Source: an uncultured Lachnospiraceae bacterium
Lineage (GTDB): Bacteria; Bacillota; Clostridia; Lachnospirales; Lachnospiraceae
DNA length: 34,960 nt
NCBI GenBank assembly: GCA_947627365.1
Contig: CANQVT010000024.1
Span: 1 to 34,960, forward strand
Reading direction: 5' to 3'
Positions 25,043-33,604 of this stretch are shown here, piece after piece (positions within the stretch are counted from its first letter, which is position 1; each line of letters starts with the position of its first letter). Position numbers and translations under genes: made by a program. Under the pieces are notes generated by a model. That model made no database searches. It was not told the origin of the DNA and worked only from the letters and a program-made list of their open reading frames with translations.

Positions 25043-25104
25043 CATATATGATACAAAAATCCGGGTGAAAATCGTTGCATGATATTGTCGCTCTCGGTGA
25101 TAAT
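25043..25104. promoter_or_regulatory. Divergent control region: araC-type gene promoter and direct repeat
   Basis: On the minus strand TTTTCA (25071-25066), a 17-nt spacer and TATATG (25048-25043) could drive the regulator. GGTGAAAAT (25064-25072) and GGTGATAAT (25096-25104) form a direct repeat with 32-bp spacing (about three turns), the kind of half-site arrangement AraC proteins use. Downstream a TTATAG-like -10 (about 25134-25139) without a good -35 would fit an activator-dependent plus-strand promoter. Confidence 0.4.
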
Positions 25105-25211
25105 TGCTAAAATCAGTTCAACAGGTACATTGATTATAGACATATTTATAAAAAAAGTAAAGGGCTCAAGGCCTGAACTTTAGAAAATCAAAAAAGACGG
25201 GAGGCTGAAGA

Positions 25212-26234
25212 TTGAAAGGGAAAATCGCATATGGAGTGGATTTGGGCTGGGTAAGTCAGCTGGAAGCTGCGGGTGTTTCCTGGGTGGATAGTAACAGAAA
25301 CGTGACTGACCCGGTTCTGGAGGCAAAGGAGCTTGGGGCAGATGCGGTTCGCCAGCGTGTTTTTGTTAATCCACCGGAAAAAGCGGTCTGGAAGAAGCCG
25401 GAGGACGTGGAATGTATGCTCGGATTTTGCGATGCCGCAGGCATGCTGAAGATGTGCCGCCGCGCGGATGAGCTGGGAATGCGCCTGATGATCGACTTCC
25501 ACTACAGCGATCATTTTGCGGATCCGGTTTACCAGCATATTCCGGCTGCGTGGAGTTCTGAGGATGAGGACGGTCTGATCAACAGGTTAGCGGAACATAC
25601 GGGGAAAATTCTGTCCCTGTTGAAAGAAGACGGGATTTCTCCTGAGTGGGTGCAGATAGGGAATGAGATCAATGCCGGTATCCTGCTTCCGGCCGGTAGC
25701 AGGAGAGAAAATCCGGAAGGACTTGTCCGGATGCTGAACGCTGGTTATGACACGGTGAAGAAGTGCTTTCCGGATTGCCAGGTGGTGACGCATATCGCCG
25801 GAGTGCTGGTAGTGGATGTCTGCGAGTTTTATGACCTGTTTTTCCAATACGGAGGCAGGACGGATGTGCTTGGACTATCATATTACCCGTACTGGTATCG
25901 GATGATCCCCGACAAAAAGACAGATGAGGAGGCCTTAAGTCCGCGCAGGCTGGGAGCGGAATTGCGCAGGCTGACAGACCGCTATGGAAAACCGGCGCTG
26001 ATCGCGGAGATCGGCGGGCCGGATACGGAGGAAGAAGATACCTACCGGCTTTTGTGGGATACCATCGAGGTATTAAAGGAGTACGGGGAGGACACGGGAC
26101 TGTTTTACTGGGAGCCGGAGGTTTGTTCGCAGCTGCTTCCCGACTGTTATCCGCTGGGAGCCGCACGGCTTGTGGACGGGCACGTCCTGCAGTATACGAA
26201 AGCACTGTCGGCATATCGCGACAGCAAATTATAA
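25212..26234 (+). CDS. GH53 endo-beta-1,4-galactanase, no signal peptide
   Basis: A 340-residue glycoside hydrolase of clan A (family 53), which cleaves beta-1,4-galactan or arabinogalactan. The acid/base is Glu152 in IGNEINAG and the nucleophile Glu266 in IAEIGG; LGADAVRQRV, IDFHYSDHFADP and LGLSYYPYW are further family blocks. The TTG start at 25212 follows GGGAGG. There is no signal peptide, while most characterised GH53 enzymes are secreted, so this one should act on imported oligosaccharides. It heads an operon with an ABC importer 26 bp on. It is shorter than the second GH53 of this window. Confidence 0.9.
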   Translation: MKGKIAYGVDLGWVSQLEAAGVSWVDSNRNVTDPVLEAKELGADAVRQRVFVNPPEKAVWKKPEDVECMLGFCDAAGMLKMCRRADELGMRLMIDFHYSDHFADPVYQHIPAAWSSEDEDGLINRLAEHTGKILSLLKEDGISPEWVQIGNEINAGILLPAGSRRENPEGLVRMLNAGYDTVKKCFPDCQVVTHIAGVLVVDVCEFYDLFFQYGGRTDVLGLSYYPYWYRMIPDKKTDEEALSPRRLGAELRRLTDRYGKPALIAEIGGPDTEEEDTYRLLWDTIEVLKEYGEDTGLFYWEPEVCSQLLPDCYPLGAARLVDGHVLQYTKALSAYRDSKL

Positions 26235-26260
26235 AATAATTTTATAAAGGAGGAATCACA

Positions 26261-27544
26261 ATGAAAAAACAATTCCTGGCAGCCGTATTATCTGCGGCGA
26301 TGATTGGCACGATGATGCTTTCCGGCACGGCGGCAGCTGCGGAGGACACAGTACAGACCCTGACCGTCTGGTGTTGGGATCCGAACTACAACATCAACGC
26401 CCTGCGCGTGGCGGAGCGGATCTATCAGCAGGATCATCCGGGTTTTACGCTGGATATTCTGGAGCGCAACGCGCAGGAGACCATCGAGAAGCTTGCGACG
26501 TCCACCACATCCGGGAAAATGGACGAACTGCCCGATGTGATGCTGTTTGACGACACTATGGTAAAGCAGGAACTGCTCAGCTACCCGGAAGCGTTCACAG
26601 ATCTGACGGATCTCGGCTTCAATTACGATGAATTTTCACCGAGTAAGGTCGCTTTTTCCACGATTGAGGGAAGAAACTATGGTATCCCGTTTGACAGCGG
26701 CACTGCGCTCGCGTTTTACCGTACGGACGTGCTGGAAGAAGCAGGCTACACGATCGATGATTTCACGGACATTACCTGGGATGAGTTTATCGAGAAAGGA
26801 AAGGTGGTGCTGGAAAAGACCGGCCACGCACTGCTAAACGGCATGGGCGCGTACAATCAGGTCGCGATCATGCTTGCGTCTGCGGGAAGCGGTTATTTTG
26901 ATGAGGACGGCAATCTGAATATCGCAGACAACAAGGCCATTAAGGAAATTGTCCGCATCTACACAGAGATGGTAAACGGCGGGGTCTACATGGAGGAGAC
27001 CGGATGGGATATGTATCTGGGCAACATCAACAACGGCACCGTGGCGGGCGCGATGAACGGTTGCTGGATGATGGCCTCCCTGCAGGCGGCGGAGGATCAG
27101 TCCGGGCTGTGGGCTGTGACTAATCTGCCGAAACTGGACGGCATCGAGGGGGCGACCAACTATTCCAGCCAGGGCGGCTCCACCTGGACGATCAGCTCAA
27201 ACTGTCAGAATCCGGAGCTGGCTGTAGATTTCTTTAAGAGCACTTTTGGCGGGAGCACAGAGCTTTACGATGAGATCCTTCCGACAGGCGCGGTCGCCAC
27301 ATGGCTGCCGGCGGCAGACAGCGAGAAGTATGAGGAGCCGGTGGCGTTCTTCAGTGATCAGCCAGTGTTTTCTATCATTACGCAGTACTCCGCAGACATT
27401 CCGATTTTCATTACGAACGCGTACGATTCAAGCGCGCGCAACGCGGTGGTGAATGCGATTACGAATGTGATTTATTCCGGAGCGGAGATCGACGCGGAAT
27501 TGCAGGCGGCGGAGGATACGGTAGCGTTTGAGATGAGCGCGTAA
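26261..27544 (+). CDS. Sugar ABC transporter substrate-binding protein, no lipobox
   Basis: A 427-residue family 1 binding protein. The signal peptide is MKKQFLAAVLSAAMIGTMML with cleavage expected after GTAAAA. As in the first importer, there is no lipobox cysteine. TLTVWCWDPNYNINALRVAERIYQQDHP and WTISSNCQNPELAVDFF are typical of binders of arabino- and galacto-oligosaccharides. AAAGGAGG precedes the ATG. Its place between a GH53 enzyme and two permeases suggests beta-1,4-galacto-oligosaccharides as ligand, comparable to B. subtilis GanS. Confidence 0.88.
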   Translation: MKKQFLAAVLSAAMIGTMMLSGTAAAAEDTVQTLTVWCWDPNYNINALRVAERIYQQDHPGFTLDILERNAQETIEKLATSTTSGKMDELPDVMLFDDTMVKQELLSYPEAFTDLTDLGFNYDEFSPSKVAFSTIEGRNYGIPFDSGTALAFYRTDVLEEAGYTIDDFTDITWDEFIEKGKVVLEKTGHALLNGMGAYNQVAIMLASAGSGYFDEDGNLNIADNKAIKEIVRIYTEMVNGGVYMEETGWDMYLGNINNGTVAGAMNGCWMMASLQAAEDQSGLWAVTNLPKLDGIEGATNYSSQGGSTWTISSNCQNPELAVDFFKSTFGGSTELYDEILPTGAVATWLPAADSEKYEEPVAFFSDQPVFSIITQYSADIPIFITNAYDSSARNAVVNAITNVIYSGAEIDAELQAAEDTVAFEMSA

Positions 27545-27569
27545 AACAGACCGCCGGGGAGGTGCCATT

Positions 27570-28457
27570 TTGAAGAACAGAACAATTGGTATCAGACAAA
27601 GGCAGAGCATGACAGGCTGGGCGTTTCTTACCCCGGCCGTCATTCTTCTGGTTGTGATGAATTTTGTGCCGATCTTTCAGGCACTTCTGATGTCGTTCCA
27701 GTCCGGGCGAGGGGCGCAGATGAAATGGAGCGGCATCGGCAATTATCTGCGGATGTTTAAGGACTCGGTCTTTTTGCAGTCCATGAAAAACACCGGACTG
27801 TATATGGTCGTCACAGTCCCTCTGATGATCATCATCGGCATTTTGCTCGCCGTCCTGCTCAACGATCCGCAGTTGAAGCTGAAGGGAGTTTACCGTACCT
27901 GTATTTTTCTTCCGGCTGCCGTTTCGCTCGTCGCCTCAGCTGTGATCTTCCGCTCGCTGTTCGCGACGGACGGATTTGTGAATATGGTGCTGGTTCGTCT
28001 TGGAATTCTGAAACGAGGCTACAATTTTCTGGGACATCCAGCAAGCGCAAAGATTGTATTGATGATCATGCGCGTCTGGCGCTGGGTAGGGTATCAGATG
28101 TTGTTCTTTCTGTCCGCGTTGCAGAATATCGATCCAGGGGTCTACGAGGCGGCAAAGATAGACGGGGCGACCTCCGTCCAGTCCTTTTTCAGGATCACGC
28201 TCCCGCTGCTGAAGCCAATGATCCTGTACACGCTGATCATGTGTATCAACAGCGCAATCCAGGTCTACGATGAATCGGTGAACCTGACGGGAGGAGGCCC
28301 TGGCAATTCCACTCTGGCAATGGCGCATCATATTTACAATACGTCGTTTGTGAACGTTCCGAATTTCGGCTATTCCTGCGCCATGTCCATGCTGATCCTC
28401 GTGGTGGTGGGCGTGCTGACCTTTATACAGATGAAAGCAGGTGATACGCGTGAATAA
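27570..28457 (+). CDS. Sugar ABC transporter permease (MalF/LacF/GanP type)
   Basis: A 295-residue, six-helix permease with a TTG start after GGGGAGGTG. The coupling loop is DPGVYEAAKIDGATSVQSFF (about residues 188-207). LTGGGPGNSTLAMAHHIYN is the conserved segment before the last helix. It is translated with the next gene, which overlaps it by 8 nt. Confidence 0.92.
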   Translation: MKNRTIGIRQRQSMTGWAFLTPAVILLVVMNFVPIFQALLMSFQSGRGAQMKWSGIGNYLRMFKDSVFLQSMKNTGLYMVVTVPLMIIIGILLAVLLNDPQLKLKGVYRTCIFLPAAVSLVASAVIFRSLFATDGFVNMVLVRLGILKRGYNFLGHPASAKIVLMIMRVWRWVGYQMLFFLSALQNIDPGVYEAAKIDGATSVQSFFRITLPLLKPMILYTLIMCINSAIQVYDESVNLTGGGPGNSTLAMAHHIYNTSFVNVPNFGYSCAMSMLILVVVGVLTFIQMKAGDTRE

Positions 28458-29265
28458 AAAAATACTGCCGCGAATAGCAAAAAACGCGATCCTGATCGTG
28501 ATCTCTTTGTTCTGTGTATTTCCGCTATTCTGGATGATCATTGCGGCGACAAATAAAAGCTCGGATGTGATCGGTGGGAGGCTGGTGCCGGGCACTTATC
28601 TTATGGAAAATTTCAAGAGTTTGACGACGACCTATGAGGTCCTGCCGGCGCTGATCAATTCCGTAAAATATTCCGTGGCAACCTCGCTTGCGTCCATTGT
28701 AGTCTGCTCGATCGCCGGCTACGGCTTTGAGATCTACCACGACAAGCACAAGGATAAGCTGTTCCGTGTGCTGATGCTGACGATGATGGTTCCGTTTACG
28801 GCAACTATGATCCCGCTCTATCGTATGTATGCGAGGTTTAATCTGTTAAACACAACGATTGGCTTTATTCTGCCTTCGGTATCTATGATCGCGATGATTA
28901 TGCTGTTTCGCCAGAACAGCCGCGCATTTCCTATGGAGATCATCGAGTCGGCCAGAATTGACGGAGACAGCGAGCTGGGAATTTTCTTTCGCATGTATGT
29001 GCCGTCCATGAAGCCGACCTATGCAGCGGCCATGACGATCACCTTTATGAATGCCTGGAACAATTTCATGTGGGCAAGGCTGATTATGTCGGACGCGTCT
29101 ACGCAGACGTTCCCGATGCTGGTATCGAACATGACCGCAGGACATTTCGTGGACTACGGGCAGCTGATGCTCTCTGTGCTGATTTCCACGTTGCCGACGA
29201 TCGTGGTATTCTTCGCCCTGCAGAAAAGCTTTGTGGCCGGTATGACCGGGGCGGTGAAGGGGTAA
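28450..29265 (+). CDS. Sugar ABC transporter permease (MalG/LacG/GanQ type)
   Basis: A 271-residue permease counted from GTG 28450, preceded by AGGTG; GTG 28441 is a possible but worse start. The EAA loop is FPMEIIESARIDGDSELGIF, and the C-terminus ALQKSFVAGMTGAVKG is typical. It closes the first galactan operon. No ATPase gene is present, so a shared MsmX-like ATPase is needed. Confidence 0.92.
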   Translation: MNKKILPRIAKNAILIVISLFCVFPLFWMIIAATNKSSDVIGGRLVPGTYLMENFKSLTTTYEVLPALINSVKYSVATSLASIVVCSIAGYGFEIYHDKHKDKLFRVLMLTMMVPFTATMIPLYRMYARFNLLNTTIGFILPSVSMIAMIMLFRQNSRAFPMEIIESARIDGDSELGIFFRMYVPSMKPTYAAAMTITFMNAWNNFMWARLIMSDASTQTFPMLVSNMTAGHFVDYGQLMLSVLISTLPTIVVFFALQKSFVAGMTGAVKG

Positions 29266-29293
29266 GTATTACGGATCCTGTGTGAAGCAATAC

Positions 29294-29322
29294 TTGACAA
29301 ATGTTCGCATTATGTTTAAATT
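29294..29322 (+). promoter_or_regulatory. Promoter of the second galactan unit
   Basis: TTGACA (29294-29299), a 17-nt spacer and TAAATT (29317-29322). The leader of about 175 nt to the first gene has a long-range inverted repeat, TTACCCGGCA (29355-29364) with TGCCGGGTAA (29416-29425), which may fold the 5' end of the message. Confidence 0.65.
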
Positions 29323-29504
29323 AAAGATGATTTTATCATTTCAGTATGACAGGTTTACCCGGCATAGATGTGTGTTTCTCTGAAAACAGAACTTTCAGGA
29401 CGGAATGCGCTGATTTGCCGGGTAATACTATCGGGCTGGATAGCTGTCGGCGGCTGAAATACGATCCCGCCCGGGACAGACGACATGGAAAGGAAGGAAT
29501 GACT

Positions 29505-31370
29505 ATGGGAGAGTTTATCCTGAACATCATCCACCGCCCTGAGATGGTGCCGGAGTACGCAGAGAAAGTGACCGGACACGGGCAGGCGGAGGATATCGGG
29601 CGCAAGGCCCTGCTGACGGAAAGCCTCGACATTTTCAAGACGCAGCAGGAGTGCGCGCACAAGAACGGGCTGAAGACGACAATCGAGATGACCTACGCCA
29701 GCCTGTTCAACGACGAGGCGGTCGCTCTCGCGAAGGAACACCACGAAAAGTACGGGGATGAGATCGCCCTGACGCTGCTTGGTCTGCCGTGCAAGGAGTT
29801 TCGAGAGAAATATAAGACGAAGGATTTCTGCATCTGGATGTTCTCGATGGAGGACAAGAAGGCGATCGTAGAGGACGTCTTCGGAAAGTTCCACGAGCGC
29901 TTCGGCTTCTATCCGGAGTCAACCGGCTCGTATTACATGGACGCGGATCTGATCAACTACATAAAGGAGCGCTACCCTTCGGTCAAGTGCGCGGTGGCGA
30001 CCTGCTGGGAGGAAGGGCCGAAGGCTTATCACACCTGCAACAACAGCTGGTATACTTTCATGGACGGCGGCCCCTGGGCGCCGTGGATCCCGTCGAAGCA
30101 GAACACACATGCGCCGGCCGCGAACGAGGCGGAGGACTCCGGCATCGTCGCGATCCCGCACTTGAGTCGCGACCTGATCGCCTGCTACGACGGCAACGGA
30201 TCGAACTTCGGGACACACCCGCAGAACGTGCTGCGCGGGATGATTTATGACACTGAGACCTGGGAGTTTCCTTATCTCTACAATCTGATCGACCAGTACC
30301 GCTATCAGGAGAAGTTCAACAACGGCTACGCTTACAATATGATGTTCGTCGGGCCGGGCTGGATGAACAAGATGGGGCGCTGGGAGTCCCCGTATGAGCT
30401 GCTGCTGAAATCTTATGAGGACGGTTGCGCCTACTATGGTAAGCTCAAGAAGGAGGGCAAGCTCATCGACATGACGATGAGCGAGTTTGCCGATTATTAC
30501 CGGAAGAAGAAGTCTTATACGGAGCCGGAGTGCGCGCTGTGGAGAGATATTCTCTACGGGAGCAAGAAGCAGGTCTTCTGGTACTGCGATCCGTACATGC
30601 GGGCCTGCGTGAACATGGATCAGGGCGGCGCGATCGTCGATCTGCGCCCGTACGTGGCGAAGCTTGAGTGGCCGGTGGGCATCGGCACGCCGCATATCCA
30701 GGACGCGAGTTATCCGTTTCTGATCCAGGAGAAGTACCGCGCGGGTTATTTCACACACTACGCGGGCGAGGGGACGGTGCGCAGTGCGAAAATCTGTCAC
30801 GGCGGCGAGGAGGTTGACCTTTGCCTCTGCCGCACGAAGGCACATTTCTCTGAGAATAGAAGACCAGGCGATGCAGGATGCGAAATCGTCGAACGTGTTC
30901 TGACGCTGGATCCGGTGGAGATCGAATTCTCCGACCTTAGCGTAAAGTTGCAGACGGTGATTACGTTCACGGAGGGCAGCAGTTCGATTAAGATTGAGCG
31001 GAAGGTGCTGGAGATGAGCGATCCGTCCGCGGACGTGACGATCAACGAGTATATGGTCGGCTGCTACGGGACGACCGAGTACACGGAGGATATGTCGAGC
31101 CTTGTGCTTTCGGTTGGGAAGGGCGCGCAGAAGACGGAGCTTCCCTATGAGTACAAGTGCAGAGAGGCGTCGGTGAAGGATGCCGACGCGGTCAGCTGCC
31201 TGCTCCCGCCGATCGATACGCGCGTCACCCTGACCTGCGAGGGCAGGGAGAAGGAAGGCTATTTCAAGGAGGGCTATGCGTTCAGCCCGATGTTCACGCT
31301 CGGCTATACCGGGAAACTCTGCGAGAAGGAGGTCTTTGTGACATGGCTCAATCTGGAAAAGGTAAATTAA
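29505..31370 (+). CDS. Unrecognised 621-residue cytoplasmic protein, possible carbohydrate-active enzyme
   Basis: I do not recognise this protein. It has no signal peptide or membrane helix. The N-terminal half (about 1-330) reads like a beta/alpha barrel of the glycoside hydrolase/deacetylase type: KNGLKTTIEMTYASLFND, HHEKYGDEIALTLLGLP, FGFYPESTGSYYMDADLI, and VAIPHLSRDLIACYDGNGSNFGTHPQN, rich in aromatic and acidic residues. The C-terminal half (about 380-621) looks beta-rich, as in an accessory sandwich domain, with ten or so cysteines across the protein. The ATG at 29505 follows AAGGAAGG; an ATG two codons earlier is too close to that site. It heads an operon with a GH53 enzyme, so a role in galactan-derived sugar breakdown is an inference. 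A zinc-ribbon gene starts inside its 3' end. Confidence 0.6.
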   Translation: MGEFILNIIHRPEMVPEYAEKVTGHGQAEDIGRKALLTESLDIFKTQQECAHKNGLKTTIEMTYASLFNDEAVALAKEHHEKYGDEIALTLLGLPCKEFREKYKTKDFCIWMFSMEDKKAIVEDVFGKFHERFGFYPESTGSYYMDADLINYIKERYPSVKCAVATCWEEGPKAYHTCNNSWYTFMDGGPWAPWIPSKQNTHAPAANEAEDSGIVAIPHLSRDLIACYDGNGSNFGTHPQNVLRGMIYDTETWEFPYLYNLIDQYRYQEKFNNGYAYNMMFVGPGWMNKMGRWESPYELLLKSYEDGCAYYGKLKKEGKLIDMTMSEFADYYRKKKSYTEPECALWRDILYGSKKQVFWYCDPYMRACVNMDQGGAIVDLRPYVAKLEWPVGIGTPHIQDASYPFLIQEKYRAGYFTHYAGEGTVRSAKICHGGEEVDLCLCRTKAHFSENRRPGDAGCEIVERVLTLDPVEIEFSDLSVKLQTVITFTEGSSSIKIERKVLEMSDPSADVTINEYMVGCYGTTEYTEDMSSLVLSVGKGAQKTELPYEYKCREASVKDADAVSCLLPPIDTRVTLTCEGREKEGYFKEGYAFSPMFTLGYTGKLCEKEVFVTWLNLEKVN

Positions 31371-31573
31371 ATTATCGCTGTCCGTCCTGCTTCATGCGCG
31401 ATCTGGACCTCGATATGTTTTACGATAAGGAGAGAAAGGAATATTACTGCATCCGCTGCCAGTACCGCGGGAGCGAGGAGGACGTGCTTGCGAAGAACCA
31501 GATGGCGCGCTTCCGCTACGGCGATATGATGCGGCGCTTTGCGATGGAGGACTTCGAGAAATTCGACGACTGA
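31343..31573 (+). CDS. Small zinc-ribbon protein, function unknown
   Basis: A 76-residue protein with two CxxC knuckles (Cys13/Cys16 and Cys36/Cys39) separated by 19 residues, a classic zinc ribbon. A charged helical tail follows (QMARFRYGDMMRRFAMEDFEKFDD). GGAGG lies about 11 nt before the ATG at 31343. It overlaps the 621-residue gene by 28 nt, so the two are translationally coupled. It could bind the upstream protein, RNA or another partner; there is no basis to choose. Confidence 0.75.
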   Translation: MAQSGKGKLNYRCPSCFMRDLDLDMFYDKERKEYYCIRCQYRGSEEDVLAKNQMARFRYGDMMRRFAMEDFEKFDD

Positions 31574-31643
31574 TGAGATGGTTCCGGACGACTTGCGGAC
31601 GACGGTCGGGCGAAAGATCAGGCCGCGTGTGGAGGAACATGAA

Positions 31644-32825
31644 ATGGGTAATTTCATCAAGGGCATGGATCTGTCGACGCTTCTGGAGGTCGGGCGCTGC
31701 GGAGGAAAATTCTACGATCACGGTGTGCGCGGGGACGCCATGGACATCTTGAAGAACTATGGGATGAACATGGTGCGCCTGCGCCTCTGGAACGATCCCT
31801 TTGACGAAGCGGGCAACTCCTACGGCGCGGGCGGCAGCGACATCGAGACGACGCTGACGCTCGCGAAGCGGGCAAAGGAAAAGGGTGTCGGTTGGCTGCT
31901 GGATTTCCACTACAGTGATTTCTGGGCGGATCCTGGCAAGCAGACCCTGCCGAAGGCGTGGCGCGGGATGGACGCCGGACAGCTGGAGACGGCGGTCTAC
32001 GATTACACGAAAGAGGTGCTCGCGCGCTGCAAAAAAGAGGATATTCTGCCGCAGATGGTGGCGGTCGGGAACGAGCTTTCCAATGGCCTTTTGTGGCCGT
32101 ACGGAAGGACGCCGAACTTTGCGAACATCGCGCGATTCGTGAGCGCGGGCATTCGCGCCGTGCGTGAGATGGAGGCAGAAGTGCGCGAGAACCACTCGAC
32201 AGATGCACAGGCAGGCACTCAGACGGTGTGCGGCCAGTCTGAAATCTCTGTGATGATCCATCTGGATAACGGCGGGAACAATGCGCTGTACCGCGGCTGG
32301 TTTGACTCCTATTTTGCAAACGGCGGCGCGGATTTTGACTGCATTGGGCTGTCTTATTATCCGTTCTGGCACGGGACACCGGCGATGCTGAAAGCCAACA
32401 TGGACGACCTCGCCGTGCGTTATAAGAAGGATCTGATCGTGGCGGAGGTCTCGATGGGCTATACGATGGAGGATTACCGGTCCTATGAAAAGCTGGCGGC
32501 GAACGAGCGCAAGGGAATGGCGACCAGAAAGGAGCTGGCAGACGCGATCGACTATCCGATGACCCCGCAGGGACAGTCTGATTTCATGCGGGACGTCCTG
32601 CAGATCATCCGTGAGGTTCCGGATGGACGCGGCAAAGGCTTTTTCTATTGGGAGCCGGCCTGGATTCCTGTACCGGGGAGCGGCTGGGCGACGGAAGCTG
32701 CCTGCGCGTATATCGGTGAGAGCGGTCCGGGAGGAAATGAATGGGCGAATCAGGCTCTGTTTGACTATGAAGGGAACACACTTCCGGCGTTGGATGTGAT
32801 ACGTGATTTTGGGAGGAACTTATGA
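31644..32825 (+). CDS. Second GH53 endo-beta-1,4-galactanase, no signal peptide
   Basis: A 393-residue GH53 enzyme, closer to the usual family length than the first. Family blocks are GMDLSTLLEVGRCGGKFYD, MNMVRLRLWNDP, LLDFHYSDFWADPGKQ and FFYWEPAWIPVPG. The acid/base is Glu144 in VGNELSNG and the nucleophile Glu268 in VAEVSMG. ATG 31644 has GGAGGA 7 nt upstream. No signal peptide or anchor is seen, so it is predicted to be cytoplasmic. It overlaps the next gene at ATGA. Confidence 0.93.
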   Translation: MGNFIKGMDLSTLLEVGRCGGKFYDHGVRGDAMDILKNYGMNMVRLRLWNDPFDEAGNSYGAGGSDIETTLTLAKRAKEKGVGWLLDFHYSDFWADPGKQTLPKAWRGMDAGQLETAVYDYTKEVLARCKKEDILPQMVAVGNELSNGLLWPYGRTPNFANIARFVSAGIRAVREMEAEVRENHSTDAQAGTQTVCGQSEISVMIHLDNGGNNALYRGWFDSYFANGGADFDCIGLSYYPFWHGTPAMLKANMDDLAVRYKKDLIVAEVSMGYTMEDYRSYEKLAANERKGMATRKELADAIDYPMTPQGQSDFMRDVLQIIREVPDGRGKGFFYWEPAWIPVPGSGWATEAACAYIGESGPGGNEWANQALFDYEGNTLPALDVIRDFGRNL

Positions 32826-33604
32826 ACAATATGACTATGAGAAAACAGAATACGGGCTGGAAGCTGCCGTCGATCTCCACATTCGGACTGAAGATGTTCG
32901 CGTGCGTGACGATGCTGATCTGCAGCATCGGCGCGTCGGTCGTACAGGACGGGATCATCCATCTCGACAATTATACGCAGGCGGAGCTCATGCAGGCGAT
33001 GGAGACACAGCCGGATCTTGTGATGATGGCGGGAATCGCTTCCTCGATGCAGATCGTCGGCGGGCTGGCTGTCCCGATCTTTGCTTTTCTTTTGGTGGAA
33101 GGCTTTCGAAATACCTCTGATTTCAAAAAATATCTTTTGAGACTTTCTGTTCTCGCGCTTGTCAGCGAGGTGCCGTTTGACCTTGCAATGCAGCAGACCT
33201 TTTTTGATTTTTCCATTCAGAACCCGGCGTTCGGAATCGCAATCAGTTTGCTGATGCTATACGTACTCGATCTGTTCAGGGACGGGAAGGGAGCGGTCGC
33301 GATCCTGGCCCGTATCTGTATTGTGGTCGGGGCGCTGGTCTGGGTTACCGTGTTGCGTGTGCAGTTCGGGCCGAGCACGGTGCTGCTTGCCGCGATCTTT
33401 TATCTGTTTTACGCGAGAAATGTGTTGAAAACCTTGCTCGGCATTCTGGTCAGTTTGTTCTCCATCACAGGTCCGTTGTCGTTTTACCTGATCTGGCTTT
33501 ACAGCGAGGAGCAAAAGCACAAGGAATGGAATCGCTGGTTCTATGTGTTTTATCCGGCGCATTTTCTTATTCTGGGGGTCATTGTCACTTTTCTGATGAA
33601 ATAG
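32822..33604 (+). CDS. TraX-family membrane protein
   Basis: A 260-residue protein with seven to eight predicted membrane helices and the TraX pattern GLKMFACVTMLICSIGA, PIFAFLLVEGF and LALVSEVPFDLA. TraX was named for acetylation of F-pilin, and chromosomal homologues in Firmicutes are thought to be membrane acyltransferases with unknown substrates. The ATG overlaps the GH53 stop (ATGA) after GGGAGG, so it belongs to this operon although no conjugation genes are present. Substrate unknown; modification of an envelope or sugar component is one option. Confidence 0.85.
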   Translation: MNNMTMRKQNTGWKLPSISTFGLKMFACVTMLICSIGASVVQDGIIHLDNYTQAELMQAMETQPDLVMMAGIASSMQIVGGLAVPIFAFLLVEGFRNTSDFKKYLLRLSVLALVSEVPFDLAMQQTFFDFSIQNPAFGIAISLLMLYVLDLFRDGKGAVAILARICIVVGALVWVTVLRVQFGPSTVLLAAIFYLFYARNVLKTLLGILVSLFSITGPLSFYLIWLYSEEQKHKEWNRWFYVFYPAHFLILGVIVTFLMK

